Below are positions 9,394-18,767 of a stretch of 64,000 nucleotides of DNA, in pieces (the stretch's first letter is position 1; every line of letters begins with the position of its first letter). Position numbers and translations under genes: made by a program. The notes below the pieces were generated by a model. The model had not been told where the DNA came from and made no database searches. It worked only from the letters and a program-made list of their open reading frames with translations. Source of the stretch: an uncultured Oscillospiraceae bacterium (lineage in GTDB: Bacteria > Bacillota > Clostridia > Oscillospirales > Ruminococcaceae); assembly GCA_934466475.1 (NCBI GenBank), contig CAKSLI010000002.1:62001-126000 (forward strand), in the 5' to 3' direction.

Positions 9394-9552
9394 GGGAACC
9401 TCTAAAAACCGGTTTGAAAAGGGAAAATGGGTAGAGTGCGCCGAATGCGATGAAAGCCGACGAAGTAAGGCTGTATGCCTTACGAGGAGGTTTGAAGAAG
9501 CATGCGGTGTGCTATACACATTTTCACTCAAACAAGGTTTTTAGAGGTGACC
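9394..9552. mobile_element. Family 1 miniature inverted-repeat element, interior type A (copy 1)
   Basis: 159 bp. Termini GGGAACCTCTAAAAACC and GGTTTTTAGAGGTGACC are imperfect inverted repeats, flanked by a 4-bp duplication ATAA (9390-9393 and 9553-9556). The interior is itself an imperfect palindrome, so a transcript would fold into one long hairpin. There is no coding capacity. It lies between the malE promoter and the 3' end of glgP. Nearly identical to the copy at 61524-61682. Confidence 0.88.
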
Positions 9553-9563
9553 ATAATAGAACA

Positions 9564-9583
9564 GGGGCGGACACCGCCGCCCC
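9564..9583 (-). terminator. glgP terminator
   Basis: Seven-bp GC stem GGGGCGG / CCGCCCC followed on the minus strand by TGTTCTATT, 33 bp after the glgP stop. Confidence 0.65.
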
Positions 9584-9615
9584 AATTCATAAATCCTGCG
9601 GAAAAACTGATTCTA

Positions 9616-11976
9616 TTATACCTTGCTGATGTGCCAGATATCCTTGGCATATTCTGCAATAGTGCGGTCGGAGCTGAACTTGCCTGCGCTGCATATATTC
9701 AGCCAGCACTTCTTTGCGAACGCAATTTCGTCCTTGTAGTCACGATTTGCTGCGAGCTTTGCCTTAACATAGCTGTCGAGGTCGCCGAGCAGGTAATAGT
9801 GATCCGGAACATGCCAGCTTGCGCCCTCCATAAGTGCGAAATACAGCTCCCTGAATGCGCCTGTGCCGCCGTCGGAAACGGTACCATCGATAAGGGAGGA
9901 TACAACGCGCTTTATCTTAGGATCGCTCTCGGTGATGTCGCGGGGAACATAGTTCGGCATGATCTTTTCGAGCTCCTCAACGGTCGCGCCGAAGATGTAC
10001 TCGTTCTCTGCGCCGGCTTCCTCGGCGATCTCAACGTTTGCGCCATCGAGTGTTCCGAGGGTCACTGCGCCGTTGAGCATGAGCTTCATGTTGCCGGTGC
10101 CGGAAGCCTCCGTGCCTGCTGTTGAGATCTGCTCGGATATATCAGCGGCAGCAACCAGCTTCTCCGCATAGGATACGCGGTAGTTGCTTACGAAAACAAC
10201 ATCCAGCAGACCCTTTGTAGCGGGATCGGAGTTTACAAGCTTTGCAACCTCGTTGATATACTTGATGATTCCCTTTGCGCGGTAGTAGCCCGGAGCGGAC
10301 TTCGCGCCGAAAATGAACGTGGTGGGTGTGAAATCCTTGATGCTGCCGTCCTTTATCTCATAGTAGAGGTAAAGGATCGAGAATGCGTTGAGAAGCTGGC
10401 GCTTGTATTCGTGCAGGCGCTTGATCTGGATATCGTAGATTGACTTGGGGTCTATCCTGATCCCCTCGGACTTCTCGATGTAATCGGCAAGCTGCTGCTT
10501 CTTGGTGTGCTTGATGTCGATGAAGCGGCGGAGCACGCTCTCATCATCGGCGTACTTCTTCAGCTCGCTGAGCTTGTCGAGGTCTGTTACCCAGCTGTCG
10601 GAGCCGAGGAGCTCGGTAATGAGCGCGGAGAGCTCCTGGTTGCATAGAGCCAGCCAGCGGCGCTGTGTGATACCGTTGGTCTTGTTCTGGAAGCGCTCGG
10701 GGTACAGCTCGTACCAATCCCTGAGCACGGTGGATTTCAGCAGCTCAGTGTGGATAGCGGCAACGCCGTTAACATAGGATGAGCCGAACACTGCAATGTT
10801 CGCCATGTGAACGGTGCCGTTCTTGATAAGGCGCATAACGGCGCGCTTTTCCTGCGGAACGTTCAGGCGGTGCATTTCGGATTCAAACGCCTCGTTGAGC
10901 ATTATCATAACGCTGTAAACATCGGGCACTACTCGCTCGATAAGGCGGCTGTCCCACTTCTCGAGCGCTTCCTGCATGATAGTGTGGTTGGTGTAATTGA
11001 ACACCTTCTTTGCAACGCCGAAAGCCTTGTCGAAGCTCCAGCCCTCGGACTTCATCGCAACGCGGATAAATTCCGGCAGGGCGATAACGGGGTGAGTGTC
11101 GTTCATCTGAATGCTGTTGTAATCGGCGAAGTTATCCATTGTGCCGAAAATCGCCTTATGCTTCCTGATGAGGTCGGCAACTGCGGCTGCGGAGAAGAAA
11201 TATTCCTGCTTCAGGCGGAGTATCTTTCCTGCCTCTGTTTCGTCATTAGGATAAAGAACGCGGGAGATATCCTCAGCGGCGCGCTTCTTTTCGCCTGCCT
11301 CGGTGAATTTGCTCTGATTGAAGAGGTCGAAGTCGAATTCGTCATCGGTCTCAGCCTGCCACAGACGGAGGGTGCCAACATTCTCAGTGCCGCAGCCGAT
11401 CACGGGGTAATCATAGGGGACTGCGTTCACATCGCCGTCGGCGTAGTGCACAACAACAGTCTCCTGCTCGCGGCGTATGCTCCACGGGTCGCCGTATCTC
11501 TGCCAGTCGTCAGCAGTCTCGGTCTGGAAGCCGTCCTTTATGCCCTGCTTGAACAGACCGTACTTGTAGCGTATACCGTAGCCGTCCAGCGGCAGGTCAA
11601 GGGAAGCCGCACTGTCAAGGAAGCATGCGGCAAGTCTGCCAAGGCCGCCGTTTCCGAGGGCTGCGTCCTCTACCTCCTCAAATTCGGAGATGTCAGCGCC
11701 GAGCTCCTTCAGCTCCTTTGCGGTGTCGCCGAGGATTCCGAGGCACAGCAGGTTGTTGTAAACTGCGCGTCCAACCAGGAACTCCATGGAAAGGTAGCTT
11801 GCCTTGCGCGCGTGGTCGTGCTTGTCGCGGCTCTTGTCCCATGCGGGGGTGAGTTCCTCCATAACAAGCCTGGAAACTGCGCAGTGGAGCTGATTCGGGG
11901 TGAGCTCCTTCGGCTGAGCGCGGTATTCCTTTTCACAGATGGAAACGAGCTTTTCCTTGAAATTTTCGATCTTCAT
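9616..11976 (-). CDS. glgP: Glycogen/maltodextrin phosphorylase (GT35)
   Basis: A 786-residue cytoplasmic enzyme that releases glucose-1-phosphate from alpha-1,4-glucans with orthophosphate. The pyridoxal-phosphate site is intact near residue 635-655: EASGTGNMKLMLNGA, in which the Lys holds the cofactor. The N-terminal part carries GNGGLGRLAACFLDS, also a family hallmark. Length fits the bacterial family (about 750-850). It starts 19 bp after malQ with AAAGGAG, so they form one operon. Maltodextrin versus glycogen preference is not decidable here; the malQ link favours maltodextrin. Confidence 0.95.
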   Translation of the reverse strand: MKIENFKEKLVSICEKEYRAQPKELTPNQLHCAVSRLVMEELTPAWDKSRDKHDHARKASYLSMEFLVGRAVYNNLLCLGILGDTAKELKELGADISEFEEVEDAALGNGGLGRLAACFLDSAASLDLPLDGYGIRYKYGLFKQGIKDGFQTETADDWQRYGDPWSIRREQETVVVHYADGDVNAVPYDYPVIGCGTENVGTLRLWQAETDDEFDFDLFNQSKFTEAGEKKRAAEDISRVLYPNDETEAGKILRLKQEYFFSAAAVADLIRKHKAIFGTMDNFADYNSIQMNDTHPVIALPEFIRVAMKSEGWSFDKAFGVAKKVFNYTNHTIMQEALEKWDSRLIERVVPDVYSVMIMLNEAFESEMHRLNVPQEKRAVMRLIKNGTVHMANIAVFGSSYVNGVAAIHTELLKSTVLRDWYELYPERFQNKTNGITQRRWLALCNQELSALITELLGSDSWVTDLDKLSELKKYADDESVLRRFIDIKHTKKQQLADYIEKSEGIRIDPKSIYDIQIKRLHEYKRQLLNAFSILYLYYEIKDGSIKDFTPTTFIFGAKSAPGYYRAKGIIKYINEVAKLVNSDPATKGLLDVVFVSNYRVSYAEKLVAAADISEQISTAGTEASGTGNMKLMLNGAVTLGTLDGANVEIAEEAGAENEYIFGATVEELEKIMPNYVPRDITESDPKIKRVVSSLIDGTVSDGGTGAFRELYFALMEGASWHVPDHYYLLGDLDSYVKAKLAANRDYKDEIAFAKKCWLNICSAGKFSSDRTIAEYAKDIWHISKV

Positions 11977-11995
11977 GATGATTCTCCTTTCAATA

Positions 11996-13513
11996 TCAGT
12001 TCTTCCCGCGCTTCTTTGCGGCGGGGACTTTTCGGTTGCAAATTTCGGTCATGCGGTCGAGGTAAGCCGCATTCTCAGCGGTGAAATCCTCCTCAAGAGT
12101 TCTCCAGCGCCAGTTATTGCCGACTGTGGAGGGCACGTTTATGCGCGCCTCGGTGCTGAATCCGCACAGCTCCTGAATGGTGGTCATAGCCATGTCAGCG
12201 GTGCTCTTCCATGCGAGGTCGATGAAAGCCCGCGGCAGTTCGGAAGCCCTGCGTATGCCGAGATATTCCTTCGTGAACTTCTTTGTGGCGCGGTCGAGTG
12301 TATTGTACCAGCCCAGCGCGGTGTCGCTGTCATGCGTGGAAGTATAGACAACGCAGTTCTGCGAGGTGTAGTTCTGCGGGAGATATTCGCTCTTTCCGGT
12401 TGGATCGAACGCGAACTGGAGCACCTTCATACCGGGGTAGGCCGCCTGCTTCAGCAGTCTGCGCACGGAGGGGGTGATTATTCCAAGGTCCTCGGCGATA
12501 ATGCCGTCCTTTCCGGTCTGCTCCTTGATAACGCGGAACAGGTCGTATTTCGGGCCCTCGCGCCATTCGCCGCCGTGGGCTGTCTTGTTCCCGAACGGAA
12601 TAGCGTAGTAGCTGTTGAAGCCGATGAAGTGGTCGATACGAACGATATCATACAGCTTCTTTGCGAAGCTCATTCTGCCGACCCACCAGCGGTAGTTTTC
12701 CTGCTTCATCCTGTCCCAGTCGTAGATAGGATTGCCCCACAGCTGACCGTCCGCGGAGAAAGCGTCCGGCGGGAAGCCTGCGACAACTGTCGGCACGCGG
12801 TTTTCATCAAGCTGGAACAGCTCCGGCTCGCACCATACGTCCGCGCTGTCGAGGGCGCAGTATATCGGGATATCGCCGATTATCTGAATGCCGTTAGCGT
12901 TTGCGTATTCCTTGAGCTTTGTCCACTGCTGGAAGAACTTGTACTGCAAGAATGCGTAGAAATCCATTTCAGTGGCGTACCGCTTCTCAGCCTTTGCAAC
13001 CGCCTGCGGTTCTCTCAGGCGGATCGGCTTTTCCCACTCGCTCCAGCTCTTGCCGCCGTGGGCGTCTTTCAAAGCCATGAAGAGTGTGTAGTTCTTCAGC
13101 CAGGCGTTTTCTTCAAGGAATGCCCTGTATTCTCCGGAAACGTTACCATTTTCAGACAGAACGAACCGCTTGTATGCGACTCTCATGACCTTGTAGAAAT
13201 TCTCGTACATGGTGGCGTAGTCGATGTATCTGAGATTTTCGCACCATTTGATGTCCGCATAGTCCGAGTGCTCCAGCAGACCCTCCTCCTCGAGAGTTTC
13301 AAGGCTGATGAAATAAGGGTTCCCGGCGAATATTGAGAAGCTCTGATAGGGCGAATCGCCGTAGCTTGTCTGTGACAGGGGCAGTATCTGCCAGAGGCTC
13401 TGACCGGCGCTTTTCAGCCAGTCCACGAAATTATAAGCCTCTCTGCCCATGGTGCCTATGCCGTATTTATTCGGCAGTGAGGCAATGTGCAGTAAAATGC
13501 CGCTTTTTCTCAT
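11996..13513 (-). CDS. malQ: 4-alpha-glucanotransferase (GH77, amylomaltase)
   Basis: A 505-residue disproportionating enzyme that moves maltosyl units between malto-oligosaccharides, releasing glucose and making chains long enough for GlgP. It has the GH77 opening SGILLHIASLPN, the nucleophile region VRIDHFIGF, the acid/base region IAEDLGII, and STHDSDT. The ATG at 13513 is chosen because GGAGGA lies 5 bp upstream; an ATG 12 bp further up overlaps that ribosome site. It sits between lacI (55 bp upstream) and glgP. Confidence 0.95.
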   Translation of the reverse strand: MRKSGILLHIASLPNKYGIGTMGREAYNFVDWLKSAGQSLWQILPLSQTSYGDSPYQSFSIFAGNPYFISLETLEEEGLLEHSDYADIKWCENLRYIDYATMYENFYKVMRVAYKRFVLSENGNVSGEYRAFLEENAWLKNYTLFMALKDAHGGKSWSEWEKPIRLREPQAVAKAEKRYATEMDFYAFLQYKFFQQWTKLKEYANANGIQIIGDIPIYCALDSADVWCEPELFQLDENRVPTVVAGFPPDAFSADGQLWGNPIYDWDRMKQENYRWWVGRMSFAKKLYDIVRIDHFIGFNSYYAIPFGNKTAHGGEWREGPKYDLFRVIKEQTGKDGIIAEDLGIITPSVRRLLKQAAYPGMKVLQFAFDPTGKSEYLPQNYTSQNCVVYTSTHDSDTALGWYNTLDRATKKFTKEYLGIRRASELPRAFIDLAWKSTADMAMTTIQELCGFSTEARINVPSTVGNNWRWRTLEEDFTAENAAYLDRMTEICNRKVPAAKKRGKN

Positions 13514-13568
13514 TGTTTCCTCCAAAATGTTCTGTTTAGCTGTATTTCAAAGCCGTCCGGCCGTGAAG

Positions 13569-14564
13569 TCATATCCTGCTGACGGAATCGCCGGGCTTGT
13601 ACTGTGCCTTTAAGGTCACATGACCGGCCTCCGCGCCGCTTTCTATCATGTTCACCAGCATTCTGACCGAAAGGCTGGAGATCTGGTGGAGCGGCTGTGC
13701 AAACGTGGAAATACGCGGGTTGGTGAACTCCGAGATATCAATGCCGTCGAAGCCTATCACCGAAATGTCCTGCGGAACGCGCAGCCCTATGTCGAGCAGC
13801 GCCCGGACAGCTCCCACCGCGATGATATCGGACATCGCGAATACTGCGGTCATGCCGCGGCATTCATGGTAGAGCGCCATTGCCGCCTCATACGCGGAGC
13901 TGAACGTATAGGAGCACAGCTCGCACACAGGATCCTTTACGCCATGTTCCTCGCATGCAGCTTTTACGCCGCTGTACCGGAGCCCTGACGGACCGTCCGA
14001 ATTGAGGTCGCCGCCGAGTATGCCTATGTTCTTATGCCCGAGGGAGAACAGCTGTTCCATAGCCGCCCTGCCGCCGGCAAAGTCGTCAATGCTTACGGAC
14101 GAAAGGTTTTTGAAGCCGAGCTCTGCGGCGCGTGCAGTACTCAGCACGCAGGGCACCGTGATGTTCGGAAAGCTCCTGCTGAAATTGCGTATGTCGCCGC
14201 CGAGAAAAATTATCCCGGAGGGCTTCTGCTCGGTGCAGAGCTGCTGTGCGCAGAGCACCTCGTCGTCCTGCTCGTCGATGTAGTTCACCGCCACCTGGAA
14301 TCCCGAGGCTGCCGCCGTAGTCTGCATCTGCTCGATGAGCGGCGAAAAGAACAGGTTGCTGCTGCCGTTCACTATGATCAGAATGGTTTTCGCCGCGGTC
14401 TGCCGCATTCTGCGGGCGTTGCCGTTGGGCGTATAGTTGTACTGCCTGATTACCTCGTTTATCCGTGCGCGTGTAGCCTCGCTTATTTCATCGCTGCCGT
14501 TGAGGGCGCGGGACACTGTGCTCACTCCGCACCCGGCGAGCTTTGCGATATCCTTTATAGTCAA
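13569..14564 (-). CDS. LacI-family regulator of the malQ-glgP operon
   Basis: A 331-residue LacI regulator: HTH from the first residues (MTIKDIAKLAGCGVSTVSRAL, so the HTH begins at residue 2) and a sugar-binding domain ending in GFDGIDISEFTNPRISTF. The start codon is TTG at 14564, fixed by the HTH and by AAGGTGA 6 bp upstream. It is the first gene of a lacI-malQ-glgP operon. A CG-centred palindrome directly after the -10 of its promoter suggests autoregulation of the whole operon. The operator differs from the TTTCGAAA boxes at malE, so two separate sugar signals are likely. Confidence 0.88.
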   Translation of the reverse strand: MTIKDIAKLAGCGVSTVSRALNGSDEISEATRARINEVIRQYNYTPNGNARRMRQTAAKTILIIVNGSSNLFFSPLIEQMQTTAAASGFQVAVNYIDEQDDEVLCAQQLCTEQKPSGIIFLGGDIRNFSRSFPNITVPCVLSTARAAELGFKNLSSVSIDDFAGGRAAMEQLFSLGHKNIGILGGDLNSDGPSGLRYSGVKAACEEHGVKDPVCELCSYTFSSAYEAAMALYHECRGMTAVFAMSDIIAVGAVRALLDIGLRVPQDISVIGFDGIDISEFTNPRISTFAQPLHQISSLSVRMLVNMIESGAEAGHVTLKAQYKPGDSVSRI

Positions 14565-14631
14565 TTTTTCACCTTATGTCCGGAAATATACTCCCGGTCT
14601 GTCCGGGCGCATTCCGGTCGTCTGATTTTTC

Positions 14632-14645
14632 CGAAAACGTTTCCG
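14632..14645. promoter_or_regulatory. LacI/cre-type operator
   Basis: Near-perfect palindrome CGAAAACGTTTCCG centred on CG, 7 bp downstream of the -10 box of the lacI promoter. It could bind the product of this operon or a CcpA-type regulator. Confidence 0.65.
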
Positions 14646-14651
14646 TTATTG

Positions 14652-14680
14652 ATTTTAACACAAATCCGCGCTTTTTTCAA
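14652..14680 (-). promoter_or_regulatory. Promoter for lacI-malQ-glgP
   Basis: Minus strand TTGAAA (14675-14680), 17-bp spacer, TAAAAT (14652-14657). Confidence 0.7.
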
Positions 14681-14761
14681 GGGGTTAGGAAAATTTTATG
14701 TTTTGCACAAATAATCACAGACCGCTTCGGTAATAAACACAACGAATCACGCATACAGCTG

Positions 14762-14790
14762 AAAAAACAAGGGAGGGTAATCCCCTCCCC
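14762..14790 (-). terminator. Terminator of the MATE gene
   Basis: GGGAGGG / CCCTCCC stem followed on the minus strand by TTGTTTTTTC. Confidence 0.8.
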
Positions 14791-14805
14791 GCAGTATTAA
14801 AAACT

Positions 14806-16191
14806 TCACGCCGCTTCGGAAATATTACCGAAGTCCTTTTCCCGCAGCATTTTCCGGAAGCCCGCCACAAAGTAGATAATCTCGGCAATCGCCGTTATGG
14901 TCCAGGAGAAGCTGTACAGCAGGTAAAGCGATGGTATAGTCTGAAAATATGCGAATATCGTATACACCCATATCACACGGAACACGCAGGAGCCAATAAC
15001 AACTATAACGGTCGGGGCTATGCTCTTTCCTATCCCTCGGGAAGCGGCTATCGTGCAGTCCATGAACGGCGCTATCATATACGACCAGCCCATTATCCCA
15101 AGGCGCTGCATTCCGGCTTCGATAACCTCCGTATCGTTCGCGAAAAGCGACAGGAACTGCCTGCCAAACACCAGCAGAAGCCCGCCGAGGAGCGCACCTG
15201 CGGCCAACGAGTACACAAGGCTTATTATGAAGCTTTTCTTCATGCGGTCGGTATTGCCGGCGCCGCGGTTGCAGCTCACGAAGCTCGCGCACGCCGTGTA
15301 GAAGGCCGCCATTACATTGAATATTATGGTATCCGCGTTTGCCGCGGCGGAGTTTCCCGATACCATTATAGCGTCAAAATGGTTCACTCCCGCCTGAACG
15401 AACAGGTTCGCCACCGCAAATATCGCGTTCTGTATTCCCGAGGGGATGCCAAGCATCAGCACGTCCGCGCAGGCGCGGCGTTCAAAGTATTTCCTGGTGA
15501 AGCGAAGCCCGCAGCAGTCCTTCCTGCGGAAAAGGTGCACCAGTATCAGCGCCGCCGAAAGGTACTGCGCGATAACGCTCGCCAGCGCAACGCCCTCCGC
15601 CGCCATTCCGCACACGATGACGAAGAACAGGTTGAGCGCAACATTCAGCACTCCGGCTATCGTGAGGTAGAGAAGCGGGCGCTTGGTCTCGCCGCAGGCG
15701 CTGAGCACTCCGCTGCCGAAGTTGTAGACCGCCATTGCGGGCATTCCCAGCGCGTAAATTCTGAGGTAAAGCACCGCCTGTTCCATGAATTCCGGCTTAG
15801 TCCCCAGGAGCGCCAGCACCGGCTGCGCACTGAAGCTGCACAGCAGACATATTACCACTCCGATGATGGAACACACCAGCAGGGAGGAGTGAACCGTTTT
15901 CGCTGCGCCCTCGCTGTCGGAGCTCCCGAGCTTGTGCGCCGTCCGGACGTTAACGCCGGCTCCCATTCCTATCAGGAATCCGGTGAACAGCGACACCAGC
16001 AGCGTTGTGGAGCCCACTGCTCCCAGCGCGATATAGTCCGCGAATTTTCCCACCACAGCAACATCGCTGAGGTTGAACAGCACCTCTAAAATCTGCGACA
16101 TGACCAGCGGCAGGCTGAAAAGTAAGATATTCTTCCACAGCGAGCCTGTCGTCATCTGTATCTGATGCTTCTGACCTGTTCTGTTTTTCAT
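14806..16191 (-). CDS. MATE-family efflux transporter
   Basis: A 461-residue inner-membrane antiporter with about twelve hydrophobic segments in two halves, beginning SLWKNILLFSLPLVMSQILE and with the family's SDVAVVGKFAD segment. MATE proteins expel cationic drugs or metabolites with Na+ or H+ influx; substrate unknown. An open frame continues to a GTG at 16275, but the promoter -10 at 16266-16271 lies inside that extension, so the ATG at 16191 (or one slightly downstream) must be the start; its ribosome site is weak. Monocistronic. Confidence 0.87.
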   Translation of the reverse strand: MKNRTGQKHQIQMTTGSLWKNILLFSLPLVMSQILEVLFNLSDVAVVGKFADYIALGAVGSTTLLVSLFTGFLIGMGAGVNVRTAHKLGSSDSEGAAKTVHSSLLVCSIIGVVICLLCSFSAQPVLALLGTKPEFMEQAVLYLRIYALGMPAMAVYNFGSGVLSACGETKRPLLYLTIAGVLNVALNLFFVIVCGMAAEGVALASVIAQYLSAALILVHLFRRKDCCGLRFTRKYFERRACADVLMLGIPSGIQNAIFAVANLFVQAGVNHFDAIMVSGNSAAANADTIIFNVMAAFYTACASFVSCNRGAGNTDRMKKSFIISLVYSLAAGALLGGLLLVFGRQFLSLFANDTEVIEAGMQRLGIMGWSYMIAPFMDCTIAASRGIGKSIAPTVIVVIGSCVFRVIWVYTIFAYFQTIPSLYLLYSFSWTITAIAEIIYFVAGFRKMLREKDFGNISEAA

Positions 16192-16265
16192 TGTATGCCC
16201 TACGGAGTCGCCGTTGACCCCGCCTTTCGATTCGTCATTGAATTCCGGCTTTTTGCCGCCAGAAT

Positions 16266-16294
16266 ATGATAACACTTTGACCGTACAATGTCAA
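16266..16294 (-). promoter_or_regulatory. MATE gene promoter
   Basis: Minus strand TTGACA (16289-16294), 17-bp spacer, TATCAT (16266-16271). It rules out the upstream GTG as start. Confidence 0.7.
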
Positions 16295-16430
16295 TATGGC
16301 GGGGGAATATTTTTTTGTGCAGCTTCACAAATCCCGGCATTCGGCTTGGTTGAGCCAAACGCCGTAGAGACCTCCGCGCCGGGAGCCGCTGTGCCTGCGC
16401 ACACAGATTTTGTTCCGCAGCATAAATCGC

Positions 16431-16480
16431 TGTAACCGGGCTGTAATCTCTTGTAATCAGACTGTAATCACACTGTAACC
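16431..16480 (+). promoter_or_regulatory. Five phased TGTAAYC direct repeats (activator binding array)
   Basis: TGTAACC at 16431, TGTAATC at 16442, 16452 and 16463, TGTAACC at 16474: spacings 11, 10, 11, 11 bp. The last box ends 9 bp before the -35 at 16490. Direct repeats phased at one helical turn and abutting the -35 are typical of response-regulator activation sites. Confidence 0.7.
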
Positions 16481-16489
16481 GAATTTTAA

Positions 16490-16518
16490 TTGACTTGTTG
16501 GAATTTATCGGCTATAAT
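16490..16518 (+). promoter_or_regulatory. Promoter for the unknown membrane protein at 16549
   Basis: TTGACT (16490-16495), 17-bp spacer, TATAAT (16513-16518), about 24 bp leader to the ribosome site. Confidence 0.78.
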
Positions 16519-16548
16519 TGAACCAACAAACACAAGGGAGGTAATCAC

Positions 16549-17427
16549 ATGAAAAGAATGATTTCTATATTACTGTGCGCGCTGGTATTTTTTGCGCTGT
16601 CCGTCAGCGCGTTTGCGGACTGCGGTCCGAAGCCGTCGCTCAGGGTAACGCTAAAGGGAAGCCAGGGAGAGCACTTTTATGCAACGCTGATAAGCGAAGA
16701 ATCAAAGCTCCCGCCGATGCACATTAAAACAGAACTGACCGACGAGGACTACGCGCAGGCAGAAAACGACCCCGAGGCTGCGGCGTTCGTAAAATTCGCG
16801 GAATACAGCGACGGGGACGATTTCGTATTTTTCGGGAACGTATGGGACAGCGAGAAAACCCGCACGATACACATGGGCTACTACCCGCCGGACGTTTTCA
16901 AGGTGCTGGTGTGGTACCCGGACAGCGACAGCATGATCTCCACCGGGGAATACAACTGCTACGCGTTTTCAAGCTATTTCACGGTAGACCTTGACAATAT
17001 AGACAGCTTCGATATAAAAGCCGCTCCGAGCTACGAGTATATCCGGGAGGGAATAGCTCTTCTGCTCAGAATGGCTCTGACCATAGCGGTGGAGCTGTTG
17101 GTTGCCCTTGCCTTCGGCTACCGCGGAAAGAAGGCTATGCTGTTCCTGGCGGCAATAAACGCCATGACCCAGGTACTGCTGAATATCGTGCTTTCAGTAG
17201 AGACTTTCCGGAACGGCTTTACCGGATTCTTCATCGCCTATATACCGATGGAACTTATCGTGTTCACTATCGAGATGATAATATACATTTTCCATCTTGG
17301 GAAGTACGACAAATACAGCGGCAGGACCGGAAAAATCGTTGCATACACCATGACCGCGAACTTCCTTTCACTCCTGCTGGGATTCATTATTCAGTTTGTG
17401 ACTGAAATGGGCTGGTCAACGCTGTAA
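16549..17427 (+). CDS. Membrane protein of unknown function with exported N-terminal domain
   Basis: Not recognised. The 292-residue protein has a clear signal peptide (MKRMISILLCALVFFALSVS, cleavage near AFA-D), an exported domain of about 150 residues beginning DCGPKPSLRVTLKG with several Asp/Glu-rich stretches and YYPPDVFKVLVWYP, then four or five transmembrane segments (from about 168). GGGAGG lies 8 bp before the ATG. It is preceded by five phased activator boxes and a good promoter, and faces, 5 bp away, the convergent AgrC/AgrA-like two-component genes. That context suggests it is a target, and possibly a sensor or processing partner, of that system; no function is claimed. Confidence 0.8.
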   Translation: MKRMISILLCALVFFALSVSAFADCGPKPSLRVTLKGSQGEHFYATLISEESKLPPMHIKTELTDEDYAQAENDPEAAAFVKFAEYSDGDDFVFFGNVWDSEKTRTIHMGYYPPDVFKVLVWYPDSDSMISTGEYNCYAFSSYFTVDLDNIDSFDIKAAPSYEYIREGIALLLRMALTIAVELLVALAFGYRGKKAMLFLAAINAMTQVLLNIVLSVETFRNGFTGFFIAYIPMELIVFTIEMIIYIFHLGKYDKYSGRTGKIVAYTMTANFLSLLLGFIIQFVTEMGWSTL

Positions 17428-17432
17428 CTACC

Positions 17433-18767
17433 TTATGGGTCTGCTGGCTGAAACTGCGGCTCTGCGACCTCCGGGAGCTGCGCCGTGAACGCCGCGCAGG
17501 CCTCCCTGCCGTCCGCGGTTATGCGGAAGCTGCCGGAATATTTCTTTGCGATGTTATCCACTATGGTCAGCCCGTTTCCGTGATTGTCTCCGTGCTTCGT
17601 GCTCTTAGGGGCGGCCGTGAACTGCTTTGCCGTGGAGTTACGCACCTCCAGGAAAAGCATTCCTATTTCGCTGTGGCAGCTTACGGAAATATGCGGGGAA
17701 TCTGTTGTCTTTGCCTCGCGGATAGCGTTATCCAGCAGATTTGCAAAAACGGAACAGGCGTCCGCATTTTCCAGGGGTATCTCCTCCGTGCGGGACATGA
17801 TCAGCGTGAATTCTATGCCCTTCTCTGCGCATTTGCGGCGCTTCTCCCAGATAACCGCGCTGACGATAGGGTTCGCGCAGTACACCGGGATATCCAGGTC
17901 ATCGGCGCGGTTTTTCAGGTCGCTCAGCATCGAAAGACCCTCCTCCTGCGAACCGGAGCGCATTGTGATCTCAGCCGCCGCGACAAGGTTCCTGATATCG
18001 TGACGGTACTCGCGTATCTTGGCGTACTGTTTCGTCACATTCTCGTAATACAGCGTCTGCATTTCCGTTTCGTGCTCCATATCCCTCAGCTGCGCCCGGA
18101 GTTCCTCGGTCCTGGCGTTATCCCGCAGGGCAATAAGCATGAATATATCCGAGAATATGTACATCACAAGCGAAATATACGCGAACGGATTCGTATACGG
18201 CTCGCCGACATCCGTATTCATCGGGGAAACATAATAGTACCCGGAAATGCTTATCGCCTGGCTCAGCGGAAAGATGATGAACAGGCTCATTGTTTTCAGA
18301 GGATAGCGGCTGACTTTTTTCCTCCAGAAATACAGTATCGTAAAGTAGTACGCCGCCGACAATGAATCAATGACGATTATCTGGAGAATGCAGTCCCAGG
18401 TCTTGACGGGCGTCTGCGCTGAAACGAATCCGAAAAGCCGTAAGCATATATGGGTAAGGACAAGATCAAGAAGGGTAGTTGCTCCAAACAGTATTGAAGC
18501 GCAGAGCAGCTTTTTCTTGATAGTGTCGGAAAACAGAAAAACCGCCTCGCCAAAAACAAGCGCCAGCTGTATCACCATTCTGAGGGCCCAGGGCAGATAT
18601 CCGGTGTGGACGTAGGAAGCAAGCTGCACCATCATCGCAAGCGGGACGACATACCGCGCTGGGAACCTCGGTGTAAGCGCATTGTAATAGAACACTATTA
18701 TAAAGCCGCAGTTGAACGACTGATAAAGCACAAAAAACAGAACGTCTATAATTGTCTGCTCAGTCAA
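17433..18767 (-). CDS. AgrC/ComD-like sensor histidine kinase (GHKL ATPase)
   Basis: A 444-residue membrane sensor. The first about 200 residues form six or so hydrophobic segments; a short coiled stretch follows, then the phosphoacceptor motif EYRHDIRNLVAAAE and a C-terminal GHKL-type ATPase domain with NLLDNAIREA (N box) and GNGLTIVDNIAKKY (G box). This is the form of kinases that sense secreted peptides in Firmicutes. It overlaps the upstream response-regulator gene by 8 bp, so the pair is co-translated. No short peptide precursor gene or AgrB-like protease was found next to it. Confidence 0.85.
   Translation of the reverse strand: MTEQTIIDVLFFVLYQSFNCGFIIVFYYNALTPRFPARYVVPLAMMVQLASYVHTGYLPWALRMVIQLALVFGEAVFLFSDTIKKKLLCASILFGATTLLDLVLTHICLRLFGFVSAQTPVKTWDCILQIIVIDSLSAAYYFTILYFWRKKVSRYPLKTMSLFIIFPLSQAISISGYYYVSPMNTDVGEPYTNPFAYISLVMYIFSDIFMLIALRDNARTEELRAQLRDMEHETEMQTLYYENVTKQYAKIREYRHDIRNLVAAAEITMRSGSQEEGLSMLSDLKNRADDLDIPVYCANPIVSAVIWEKRRKCAEKGIEFTLIMSRTEEIPLENADACSVFANLLDNAIREAKTTDSPHISVSCHSEIGMLFLEVRNSTAKQFTAAPKSTKHGDNHGNGLTIVDNIAKKYSGSFRITADGREACAAFTAQLPEVAEPQFQPADP

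Noticed and set aside
9345..9544. Short open frame across the family 1 copy, with Cys pairs (CYTCH, CAEC) like a zinc protein
   Set aside because: Most of it is the inverted-repeat element itself, and the other copies do not keep the frame with the same flanks.
10807..13336. Open frames of over 400 codons on the plus strand opposite glgP and malQ
   Set aside because: Shadows of the two well-identified enzymes; no family motifs or start signals.
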